A DNA stretch of 64,000 nucleotides from Lichenostomus cassidix (Eukaryota; Chordata; Aves; Passeriformes; Meliphagidae): positions 31,359,566 through 31,423,565 of the forward strand of contig CM039182.1 of the NCBI GenBank assembly GCA_008360975.2. The letters run 5' to 3'. Under the pieces are notes generated by a model. It had not been told where the DNA came from, did no database searches, and was given only the letters and a program-made list of their open reading frames with translations. The position numbers were made by a program, and so were the translations under genes. Positions 47,717 through 60,230 of the stretch are shown piece after piece. Numbering within the stretch: position 1 is the first letter of the stretch; every line of letters starts with the position of its first letter.

Positions 47717-50700
47717 AAACTCTTAACTGGCATTATTTTCAAGTTGAGACTATTAGCTCCAAAAGGCTTTACTTCAAAATCTACCCTACTTGGACAATAC
47801 CCAGTCCAGCAGATTACAGCAACTACAGTTCAGTGAGCAAAATACATTCCATGTTGGTTCATGACAAGGATAAAGGACAGGTCACACTGCACATGGCTAT
47901 GTCCCACCTAAAGCTCTGCAGGTCAGGTATAATGCCTGGAATTCAGTGTGCACTGTTATCCCCATCCCCATCACCTGCTAACTGCTTTCCATACAACCAG
48001 AGGGAGGTCCCTTAGGGGAACAGAAATGTACGTATGCGCACTGTGTATTTTTAAAAGTGTTTAGCAAGAAGCTTTGATCTATTATTTTCCCCCCTACAAA
48101 GCAGCAAGGGGAATTTTCTTTGTGCTTCAGCCCAAGGAAGGAGATATAAGGAGTATCTTGTTTGTCCCTGGGAACAAAATTATCATAAATATGCTAAGCA
48201 GTGCAAGCTCCCCAACATGTGGCACTGGAGCATGTGCAGCAAACATCACAGCATCTCTTCAGGGAAGCCTAGCACGACAAAGCCTCCACTGGCAAAACGC
48301 TCCTGGCTTCTGTGGATTTGACAGAATTGCCTATAAAGGGAATGATGGCATTTTCATCTGAGGAAGAACTGTTTGATTTGGTCCAAACCTCTGCACAAGA
48401 TGGGAATAGCAAGCATTAGACTAATGAACAGACCACACATTTCTTCCAGCACATGAAAGGTCAAGTGATGGGATATTTCTGGTGTATCAGGTCGCACACA
48501 CTAGGTCAGGGTCTTGCATACACAGCTGTGGCTCACTGTCATGTAAGCTCAGAGGCACAGACTTAACATCTTCTGACATACGGAGGCAAAAGGCCCAGCA
48601 GGCTCTGCTGGGGAGAGGGCAAAGGGGAGGGAGGAATACAGCTTGCAAATCCCACAGGAGACCCAGACAGACAGTGGCATACTGCAGTGTCACTGCTGCA
48701 CTGAAGCACCTCCAGAATTTTGCCCAGGGTGTACTATACTTCAGGCTGATGGGCAAACAATTCTGAGATACCTCTGAAATAACTTATACAGTATCTAACA
48801 ATGCACCTGCAAGGCACAGCAGAGGGGGATGGCACAAGGGACATGGCATCCAAGAGAACCCAAAAACCAAACAGGGCCATACTTGCATCTTACATTTCCA
48901 CACCTGTCTTCCTCCCCGCTCCCCAGGGCAGTGAAGCACAGCTTCACAGTATTAAACCAGAACAATGAGCACCAGAGCACTCATAAGGCAGCTGCATTTT
49001 GCTTCTCAGTGAGGTGAATGGGTTCCAAAAAAATCTGTGAGTTTCATGATGTGGTGTTCAAATGCATTGTTACATTAATTGTAGACTTATTTATAAGATA
49101 TAGGTCCTTAAATTATGAACCTGAAATTGTACTTGCTACACTGAGACACACAAATCATTCCAGTGACAGGTTAACATGTAATTAAAGACAGCTTTTCTCC
49201 TTATTATTACAACTTAATGGAAGACAGCAACAAAAAAATGCCTTGCGCATAGTCTGCATATGTATTAAGGACATCTAACAACTTCAAACTATTGTGTTTG
49301 TCAGTACAACCCTGTGCTGACAGCTGAATGAAAGAAATCACAAAGGTTCTTGCATGCACTATTTAAAGATCATACAGGGGTAAGACATGAGGAACAGATA
49401 TTATCCAGAGTTCAGCGGCTTGTAAGTATTAAAACACCCACATGGAGATTTTCCCGTGGCAGCTGAACTGTGTTTGTGTGCAATTTGGCTGCTTGAAATA
49501 CACAGCACCTCAATGCTACACTTTTAGGATAGAACACCCTTATTTTGATAATTTTCAAGGTATTTACACTCCTTGGGGAGTTCAGCATTAGGTGCTTGGT
49601 TCAGCTGTACCATAATTACTCAGGGATTTTTATTTGATGGCCTTGGTTATTTCAGTTAAATAAAGTGGAAATACTAAGCAATTATAGATGAAAGCACAGT
49701 GGGGTAATTTTCCAAAGGTTTATATTCACTTCTGCCATTATTTCGGATTTTTAGTACAATTTATTGATTCAGTCACAAAGGAAAAAAAATAGATGCAAAC
49801 TACAACTCTCAGATAGGCATAACTTGGGACTGGTATAGTCCAGCTTTCTTTCTTTGTATCTTTCTCTTCCAAGTCTTATGAGACACTATGTTTTTCATGC
49901 ACACACTGAAAAGCATCTAATGCAAGAGATGCATTCTGTATTTCATGGAAAGCATTCAATTTTTAGCCCTTCATCAAGACAGACAGCTGTCTCCTGGACT
50001 TCACAGGGCACAGAGGAATCTCCTTGGCTGACAGGTAAACCTCACCTTTCTGCACAAGCATATATGAATCTGATGCAATGTTAAGGAAAAAGGTAAAAAT
50101 GCCAAACTATGATAACAGATAAGCCACTGTATTAAATGGTGCCTCTCGGATCATCTGCTCCTTGGCCATGTTTCACCACTATAGCACCTGGCTGTGAGCA
50201 GTGCTCGCTGCCATCTTTCATTTCTAGAGCTCTTTTAGGCCGTAAGTGCCAGCACAGTTTCCATAAAATACGCTTTATTTTTCCAGTGTATAGAGAAAAG
50301 GAGGCAGATATGGGCTCAGGAGCAGGGGGAGGTACCTGCCAAGGCTGAGTACACAAACCCACTGTCCCATGCAGACAACACCGATATTTGTGGCCAACAC
50401 CATCAAATGTGAGTCAGATGGTGATCCCACCACAAATTGCCTGTGCCTATTAGTTTTTGAAACCCTCTTCAAATTAAATAGGCTAACAGCATAATTTCTC
50501 CTTTTTTTAATGAAACTGATTTGCTTCTTCAATTAGTCATTAATGGCAATTATAAAAAATTATTTTTTCTTACTAAGAAGCAGTATGCTTTCCGTATCAT
50601 CACCGGTTAGCCCACGGGAAATCATCAATTCTGTGATGACAGTCTTAAGACTGCAATCACTTTTCCATGGCTGCAGCCTGGTAAACACCTCTGCTAGGTG

Positions 50701-53700
50701 TAATACTTCCTATAGCTTCTTTCAGGTTACAAAATAGTGAGCATGTATTTATTGTTCCTAAATAGTGCCTGTCAGAGAAGGTAGCAAAGCATCTTAAAGG
50801 AAGACTCTGGGGACTATGTATCTCTCTTCAGCTAGATGAATTCTTCATATATCAGGACATATATTTAAAAGTGATTTTCCATATCAGTTTTTAGAAATAT
50901 CACTGATTATAGTAAATATACAGGAGCCAGAATCAATTCCATTAGGAGCTGCTGTTCTGAAGAAACCACAGCCCACATCCCAGAAGGACAATGAACTATA
51001 ATATGCAAGCTCATTTAATCACTGTATCCAATTACAAGGAGGAATAAATCATCACACACATGCCTATGTCTGAATTTTAAAAAGTAAATAGATCATGAAT
51101 AGTCAAGCCAAATGCTGTGAATCTCTGAATTCACAGATTAGCAGGGGAAGTGGTGCATTCACTTTCCATTTGAAATTTTTTGTGCCATTTAGAGCTTGAT
51201 TGTACAGAGCTGACATCCTCTGCAGTAGGGGACACGAAATTCTGATATTCACCTCAACGGAACTTGTGTATGGTCTAAGGACAGACTTTCCTTGTCTCTC
51301 TGCCCTGATGCATACCCAGGACTCCCCTAAGCCACAGGGCTTCAGAAGAGAAGCTGGCTTTCATGCTAACACTACAAATAGCAGCATTCTGGGCAACTGC
51401 TCCGACCCTTTGCTGTAAAGTCCCTCATCCCAGACCTACATGACCATATGCTCCAGGAGGATCTCCATTTGTCAAGAAAACCCAGTACAGCAGTTTCTTG
51501 CAAAGCTGATGGCATTTTCATGTTTTCCAGATGCTTTTAGAAAACTGTTTTTAAATATTTATCATTCTTTGTAATGAAGAACATAGTTGTAACTTCCCAA
51601 ATTACATCTTACTAACCTTGACTCCCTAAACAAATTTCCTATCCATTAAGCTATGATGTTACATCAAATGTCCTATGGCCCATTTGCATGTCAAAACACC
51701 TCAAAAGGGAGATTAGATTCTCATTAATAATAACTCGATCTGTACTCAAACATCAAAGAAAAAAATCTGTCCAAAATATTTACATAAGTGGCAGAAGCAG
51801 TCTGGAGAGATGTGCAGACACCATGCTGGACACTGTAACAAAATGTCCCTCAAGCCAGTGATTCTACACACACCTCAGGAAAATGGCTTCTTGCTGCTTT
51901 GCAACGGGAGAAGCCCAGTTCCAGCTGGCAGGGACCCTCCCTTGCCTACAGGTTTAGGCTTCACTTGTCCAAGATGCCCAGGCTTCCCATCTGATCACAT
52001 CCCAGAATCGCCTTGCGCATGCTTTGGGGCTTCTGCCCACCACAAACCTCAGAGGTCCCACAATCCAATGGCTTCCTAGGATGTCACACTGCCCTGGGGA
52101 AGGTCTCCATGCTCATCAGCAGCCCCAGCACTGACGGAGTCTCTCCAAGGCATTTGCAAGGTGCTGTGGCCTAAGAGCCCTACAGTGTGGTCACAAGGGG
52201 AGCAAGGAGGGAACAGATAGAGTCCCTTTGCTTCCCTGGCCCTGCTCCAGGGACATCCAGGGAAGTAGACAGCAAGGAACCCACAATGTGTCCAGGAGTG
52301 CCTCCTTGAAACAGGCTGGGCCCCAGCAGGCCAGATGTCTGCACCCGTCTGTCCCTCCTAAGAACTCCCTGGCTGCCCCCATAAGCCTCTTTGTTCAATG
52401 CCTGCGTAGCTGAAGGGGAAGTGAGGAGTCATTTTCCCTCCTGGGAAGTGGGGTGTATGAGTGTGCTGAATTGCTAAATCATCCATTTGCAGCCTCCCTG
52501 CCACTGCTTGCTGGCATGTACCAGGATGGAGGTATTCCGCCTGCCTGTTACAGAGTTAAACTCTACAGACAGCAGTGCAGACAGTTAATGTCCAGAGACA
52601 GTAAGAGGAGGAGCTGTAGTCACTTTGTAGTCACAAAATGTTTGCATTTGCCCATTCCTGGTGGTTTTCACACTTTGGGGCAATGCTACATGGTCACTGC
52701 TGCTTTAAGGCTTTGAATGAAAACCCTTTGACAACAGGGATCTGACAAACGCTATTTGTTTGTGGTTGTTTTTCACTGTTGTTTGTTTGCTTCCAGCTTG
52801 TGGCTGTGCATTGCCCATGATGTTACTAACAGTATCAACAAACAAAATCCCATGGACAAGGCTCCTATGGGGCAGGAGTGGAATCCAACAAGGGTTTCAT
52901 TATTGTATTGATGCCAGGGCTCTGAATTCATGGCTAGGAAAGAAAAAAACTAGGATCTGGCTTTCTGGTTTTAACTGCAGTGGTTCCTAGAGAGAGGTCA
53001 ACCAGCCCTGAATTCCAATAAACGGATGTGGAGAGGGTTAAAGAAAGGCTGCTTGTGGAACTGGCAGAGCTTTGTGGGCAGTGAGAGGAGGAAAGATAAC
53101 GGCAGGAGGAGGGGTGTACAAAAAGGGAAAAAAAAAAAGAAAGAAGCTGAAAAGCAATAAAATGTGAGGTATAAAAGCTTCTAGCAGTCCCAAGTCAGAC
53201 AGCATGATTTCTTCATGATTAGATCTCTCATTCTGGCAATTTATAGCCCCATCAAAACTCAAGTTCAAGCAAAGGAATAAAATCCCAATTCATGCCAAAT
53301 GCCATCGTAAGAAAACCAAAGTCTTTTATGATTAGCTTCCATCAAAATTAGATCCATCAATGCTGCCACTTTATTTATATTCATATTTTCTCCAAACCCT
53401 CACTCCAAAATGTTTTTGCAGGAAGTGTCCTTGTAGACATCACATTTTCACTTTGGAGTGAGAGCACAGTTTTGGTTTTGGAAGGATCTCACAAGCATTT
53501 CTGAACTAAGACAAGGTCATCTCACAATCTCAGCCCAGCTTGGGACAAAGCGGTGTGAGCTGCTGCCACAGCTACAGCTCACATCAGTATTTTTCACCTT
53601 GTCTAAAAGATGGGAAAAGTAATGCACTTTATTGCAGTAACTGATGCTATTCTGAAAAGCTCTTTCTGTCAGTGCCAGCGATACTCTGGGAGGGTAACTG

Positions 53701-56542
53701 ACATCTCATGAAAAACCTTGAGCTGTCAAAGTGCTGTAATTCTACTCCTATTTCAATCTTTGAAAGGATCAAAATTGACTTTAAAAAAACAAGCAGGACT
53801 GTCTCCAATACCAACTACATAGACTGTCCTAAATGGTGTTATATACCCCAAGTAGTATCACACTGGATCAAAAATTTCCCTCAAAAAAAGCAAAAGCAAT
53901 TTAAAACCTTCATTATGAGCTTACCAATTGCAGTTAAAGCCCAGGGCTTCTGAATTTATGCTCAGAGCATTCTGCTCCATTATCTCCTTTTTTTAGACAG
54001 GCCCCTCCACTCTCACAAAAGTATTCCTGCGACAACCATCTATTCTTACATCCAACAGCCAATCTTCTCCCTTGCCCACTAAAATCAAAACCTAGCAAAA
54101 CACCACAAACACCAGCAGAACACCCTGCCAACCTCTTCCAGCACACAGCAAATTTGGCCTTTAGCACCTGCTGTCACATCTGCTTTTTCCCCCTTTCCCT
54201 TGAACATGGTAGAGAAGGCAGCAACCACTGCTAGGGCAGGGCAGAGCCTGGCTCCGCTGCACCTGGAAATCCAGAGTGTGCTGGCACCAGTTTTCCAATG
54301 CCCCAGACAGATTTTCTCAGGCAATTGCATTTATTCAGCTACACAGCAAGCAGAGGCATTCCATGCTGTAATGCAGCCCAGGGTTCCCAGCTATTAAGGG
54401 AGGTCTTAAGAGCCCACAAAAAGCCCATTGGGAAACAGGCTGAAATCTATACCAATTAATGGTTCACAAATAGGTCTTGGGTTGTGGCTTTTTGTTCTTA
54501 ATCTCCCCGGGTGACCTCTGAGCCCAGGGATTTACAGAAAGCAGTAAAGTGGGAAAGAAAAGGACTGCATCAGTACCCTGTACAACCAAGCATCACCTAA
54601 CGGCAGTAACAGGGAGCATGACAGGGAGCTTAGTAAAGTGGCAATAATTGTAGTTTGGCTATAGCCAAAACCAGTCCCACTTTTGCTCACAAAAAGACCA
54701 AGGCTGCTACTTCCATAGTACCGTGAAACTGTTTGAACTCAGGGCATGTTAAGAAGGATTGCGGGGGAAAGAGGAATTAACAGCATGAGAGTAAATTTAG
54801 TTCACAAGAGGGAAAAAAGCCGCTTTGAAGAACAGATTTCTTTCAGATTCTTGATACACAACCTCAAAGCACAGGTCTGCAGTGAATCCATCCTTCCACC
54901 CTGTGGGCGGGGAATGAAGGCGCCCTTTATATTCCTCAGAAAATGTTAATCTCACAAGAAAATCATTGTATTATAGCAACTTGGAGCACTGGAAGCACTG
55001 GAATTCAAACTCTGAAGACAGTGCATGAACTGTATTCTTGGACTCAAGAGATGCAGCAAGCATGTCAAGATACAGTTTTATGTTTTCAGCATCCTCACAT
55101 AAAAATTCCCCCATTCCATAAAAGCTTTTTAAAAAAAAAGAAAAAAAGAAGAATCTGGATTTCTGAGCGCCATCACCAAGTTTTATAACATCACAGATTC
55201 TGCTTTCAGGAAGGAGTGCTTTGCTGCACAGCTACACAAGAGTCATCAGCGTACCAACATGCCTACTTAGATCAGCAGCTGGAGAATCTCAGTGTGATCC
55301 AAAAGGAACACAAAAATAGAGTACCTGGATGACAGTGTCCAGGTTTTCAACAGCTTGCACATCAGTGTTTGACAGTAAAAAGCCTTAAGAAGGAAGAAAA
55401 GGAGTACAGCACTAAGCTGTGAGAATGATAAATGGGGGCCCTGTGGGGAATCCCTGTTTGGGGTTCCTGAAGGACAGGGTGGTCTGTGGCTCCCAAGGAA
55501 GGAACAGGATGTGCAGACACTTCATAAGAAGCAGCAACACTGATATTTCAGTTTTGCAGTTCCAGTTCCTACTCTCACAGCTAACTGACCTGCCAGCCCA
55601 CACACCATCTGTTGCTACTCCTCTTATGCTACTCTTTTACAAATCAGGTCCCACTTTTCATCTACTAGAAACAGCACTTTTTAGCTAACTGTACATGCTT
55701 TATAGTCAGCTTCAGTGAACCACACCGGGGGAAAATATGATGACAGGGCTGTAGCTGGGGGCTCAGAGGATCTAGAAAGTTGTGTCGCCTTCACAGTAGA
55801 GGTTGTCCTCTCCCTTCATATATTTCACCCTTGGTGGTTGGATCAAATTGTTGCAGGGGAATGGATCTCTAGTACACAGCAGTCAGCAAGAATTACCACA
55901 GATTAGAGTCATTTCAGAATCTGGCTATCATTTTTTGCCAAGCTGATGTTGACTTGTTTTGTTTTTGGTGTTCCTATGGGTTCACTAGAAGCAGTATGAC
56001 ATTAGTTGCAACAGAATAGACCTGGCCTGCTTCATCTCTAGACCTGCAACTGTGGAGCTGACCTAGCCTCTGGTGTGGCACTTGAGCCAGGCAGGGAATC
56101 AGCCCAAGTGGTTGGCATATATATATCCAAGATGACAAGTCTCTTGATGAGAAAGATTTCTTTGGCATGACCCCTGTGCAGTGACTCAATTTCCCCCTTC
56201 AACTTTGTGGCCTTCAGTCCCAACCTTCTGACCTGGGAACACAATTTATTTCTGCTACATTTGACACTGACCAGCCACACTGGAGTGATTAGAAAAGGGT
56301 TCAGACTAAAGCAGAAACTAAGGGGAAACCTCTATTGTTCTTTTTAACACTAAAATACAAGATTTTTTATAAAACCTTCCAAGCATTTTTTATCCCTTCC
56401 ATACACTTCTTGGCTTAGCACCACCACACAATTAGGAATTATCAAAAGCATCATTCTGGAAAAAAGTTGTATAGAAACGCCTCTCAAATATACAAACATG
56501 TCTCTTTATGATCTCAGCTACTTAATACATCTGTTATTTTAT

Positions 56543-56575
56543 ACATATATATATATATACATGACCATATATAAT
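56543..56575. repeat. AT-rich microsatellite-like stretch
   Basis: A short run of TATATATA flanked by ATACAT and CATATATAAT, imperfect. Confidence 0.85.
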
Positions 56576-58029
56576 TTCACATATCTGAAACACTTACTCC
56601 ATTGATTGGATAGTTGTATCACCTAGACATCCAACGTCATGAGAGCAAAAGGGAGGGTAGAAATAACCGATTAAACAGCTTTAGGGTTACTTTTCCAGCA
56701 ACCTTACCAAATTGCCAGTGTCATAACATCTTATGTTCCAGGTACTTCATCAAAATGCTGCTATCACCCAAGCCTACTTTGCACTACAACAAATGAACAT
56801 ATTCTGCCTTTTCTGACTTAAAAGCCTTTTCCACTCTCAAAAGAAAATTATTTTTACCCTTAAAAATGTTCTCCTTATAGACCTATATTTCCCTGTTCTT
56901 TTTTGCTTAAACAACTAAGATCATCAGAAACCCTGATATTGTCTACAGTGCACATCTTCATAATAAATGGTTTCGCACTAGGCTTTCATGACAGCTCCTT
57001 ATCACTTTCTCACACAGCAAAAGGCAACAACTAGCAATAATGAATCACAGAATTACAGGGGAAAGACTGAGAAACTGAGAATACTATGATCCAATTGGCT
57101 ATCATACAGAATGGATAGCTTTTTCTTCTGCAAATTTGACTCAAAAACAAAACATTAAACACTTGGGGCTCTACCAGGTTGATCCTAGTTTCCCAGTCAT
57201 TTGATGTAATGGTGAGACAATTCAGGAGCAGCATTCCCAGACTGTGCCCTACCAAAAGTTTGCCCAAACAAGTTTTAGTGCCCAAGTGCAAATAAACCCT
57301 TTCCAGGCTCCATGTCCACATTTCTCAGAAAAATCTGTCTGAGCTCCTGACACAAGAGAGCACCTTAGACAGCCTCCCCTCATTGGCATTTCCCATTAGC
57401 TTTGGCACTGCAGCATGACAGACACTGTCTGTCTGTAGTGAATCTCAGCCACGGTGCTCCTTCTGCAAGCCGATTCAGCTCATACTGTGACAGAAAATAA
57501 TCCTTTCAAAGGGAAAAAAATAATTTCCTATTAAGATACCTAAATCTACTTGGCACGAGGTCAAGCCAAGCACAGCAGAGGAGATGTGGTAACATGGCAA
57601 TGTACAGGCAAACAGTTAGAGGATGTCAGAGCTTCCCATCTGAGCAGAAGCCAGTGTCACTGCTGGCAGCCTTGGTCCCAAATTCATGCTATCCCCAGAG
57701 CTCCAGCCTCTCTTGTCCCAGCTTCAGGTCCCACCATGCCATCTGCAAAGCCATTCAGCAGAAAACTCTTCACACTGTGCTGCCAGCTGAACTGGTAACT
57801 TACTCAATTGTCCTACCTATCTCATTATAACTTTAGACTCAAATTAATTCTTTCCAAACTGCAACATGTTGCATGTAATACACTGAGTCAGATGTGAAAG
57901 AGGATGCCCAAGGGAAAAAAAACCTCAGAAAAAAATAAATCAGAGTTATCTTTCTCAGACACGCCCTCCTATCTTCCAGCAACGGGCAGTGTAGACTTTC
58001 CAAATGGGAAGTTGTACTAACATCACTGC

Positions 58030-60230
58030 AGTAAAGGAGTTTTTGCCAGGATTTTGCCTAATTTGTTTTTAAACCCTTCCAAAGCTTGGTTTCCACAGAA
58101 TACTCACAGCGATGAATTCCACAGTTTAGCTGTGCATTATGTCAGAAAATTATTTCTCTTTATTAGTTATAAACCAAATAATTTCACTGTGTTATAAAAC
58201 ACTTGTCTCATTATGAGAAACAATGAACAATCTTTACATCTCACCTTCCCCACACAATTAATAGTCTTACAGATTACCATATACCTCCTTTACCAAAGCT
58301 GCCTTCCTATGATGACCAGGCCTAAACTATTTATTCTTAGGTGTATTTAATCTGTAATTCTAATCACCCTTACTGCCCTTCACTTCATTTTCCACCTTCC
58401 TGAGCTGGGGCAGAAGAAGGACTCACACACTCTGTATTTCACAGTTATACAATGGTACAACTACAGCTCTTGCCTGGCTTCTTTCCTAATTAGCCCAAAT
58501 ACCACTTGCCTTTTTGACCAATGCTGATCAAAAATTCCCAAGAACTATCCCCACTACCACCACAGACCTATTTTCTGCATGATAATAGCCAAGTCAGCAC
58601 CCTGCTGAATACGTATAATAAGAATTTCCTCTTCTCCATGGTATAAAAACACATTACTTTGCATTTTTTCAAACTTGGATCCCATCTGCAATTTTGTCCT
58701 GCAGTCACAGAGACTTTTATTCCTTTCATCTTTCTTCAGCCACAGGGCTGGTTTGGGGGGCCTGCTCCCAACTCATTTTCCCAGTTCTACACTGACCCAC
58801 TCATACTACTTTCACGAGACTACTTTTGAGTTGGATCAGCTTCCTGATCTAGCACAACAGCTCCAATAGGCAGTCAGATGTGGGGATAAGAGGGTATACA
58901 AGAACATCATCTTGCATGGCCACCAAAGGTGAAAGTATGGCTTTATTTACCAGGAGACCCTCAACCATTCAATAATACCAGCACATGCTGTTACCTCAGA
59001 TTTCTTTCTGCACTCGGCACGAGCCAGTCTTCAATGGCAAATTCCCTCCATTTTAAACACTGACAATTTACTCATACCTTTCATTTTCTCTCTTTTAAGT
59101 AATCAGTCCTGAAAAGCCTCTACTTCCTGATCAAAACGATCTTCAAATTTCTTTCAGGATTTCTGGCAAGGGACTTAGTCAAAAGCATTTTGAAAATACG
59201 AATGTAAGATACAGGCACACCAGATGATATATATCCTCATGCTCTTTCAAACCTTTAACAGATCAACAGGATACACAAGATCTGAGCTACCTGTAAAAAA
59301 AACCAAAAACCCACATTCCCTTCTTCTCAGTATGTTTCTGCATGCATTTCTTCCTTCTGCATCTACTGTACTGCCGTCCAACTTCCAAGCATAAATTCAT
59401 AACTTCAAGCTGAAATTTTGCATCTAATCATACTTGTGCAAGCAAGTGCAGCTGCTAAAGACACCAGTCCTTCTCTCCTGCTGTCCTCACCTGCACACTT
59501 GTCACTCCTTGCCACCTTCTCCCTGTGTCAGGGGAGCAAACTTTGCGTCACTGACAGATTAAGTGGATCAAGAGACTTATCCATCTTAAAACTAATAATT
59601 TAGTATTTCCTAGGTTAGTATTAACTAGGACCAGCTCCCTGCTTGGGTCTGCTGCAGAATCACACAACAGAGTGCAGAAGCACAGAGGCACCAGTGGCTG
59701 GAGTGAGTGGCTGGGAAAGGCTGAGCTGCTTCTTTTGACTGCAGCGACTGTTTATACTGGAATAACGTATTGATAAAATGACAGCCTTATTACTTAGATG
59801 TTCCCCAAACAGAACCATTTTTTTTAATTGGCATCACATTTTCCACCTTCCTCTGCCGCTCAAGCTGCTTTATTTGATAGATTACACACCACTGCTAGGA
59901 GTTCAGCAGTTTCATATCAGAGTTCCTTTAGAAGTCTTCGGGGAGTAACATCTGATCCTGGTGATTTGTTACTATTCATTTTATTGATTTATTCTAAACC
60001 TACTTCTACTGACAGTCTAATTTGACACAGCTTAGACTCACACTGCATAAAGCAATGGTCCTCTGCAAGAGCATCCCCAGATCCTCTCATACTGAACACT
60101 GGGATATATCAGTATTTTAGCTTCTCTGCTATTCTTACACTGATGTGCTCTGCTAAACTCTTATTCCCCTCCTGTGGGCATGGCAGTAATGTGCATTTAG
60201 CCCTCTTACGTTACAAAATTTTCCTAAAAC
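58030..60230 (-). mobile_element. Ancient CR1/L3-like LINE remnant, about 2.2 kb
   Basis: The plus strand tracks the complement of an old amniote CR1 consensus over a long distance. Anchors are GATGAATTCCACAGTTTAGC (58,111 on), ACACATTACTTTGCATTTTT (58,650 on, complement of the RT tail that reads KCKVMH), a segment near 59,150 resembling GGACTTAGTCAAAAGCATTT, and TCTGATCCTGGTGATTTGTT (59,951 on). Their order and spacing agree with one element read from 3' to 5'. Frames are destroyed by many indels. Edges are approximate and the spacing suggests small insertions and deletions. Confidence 0.72.
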
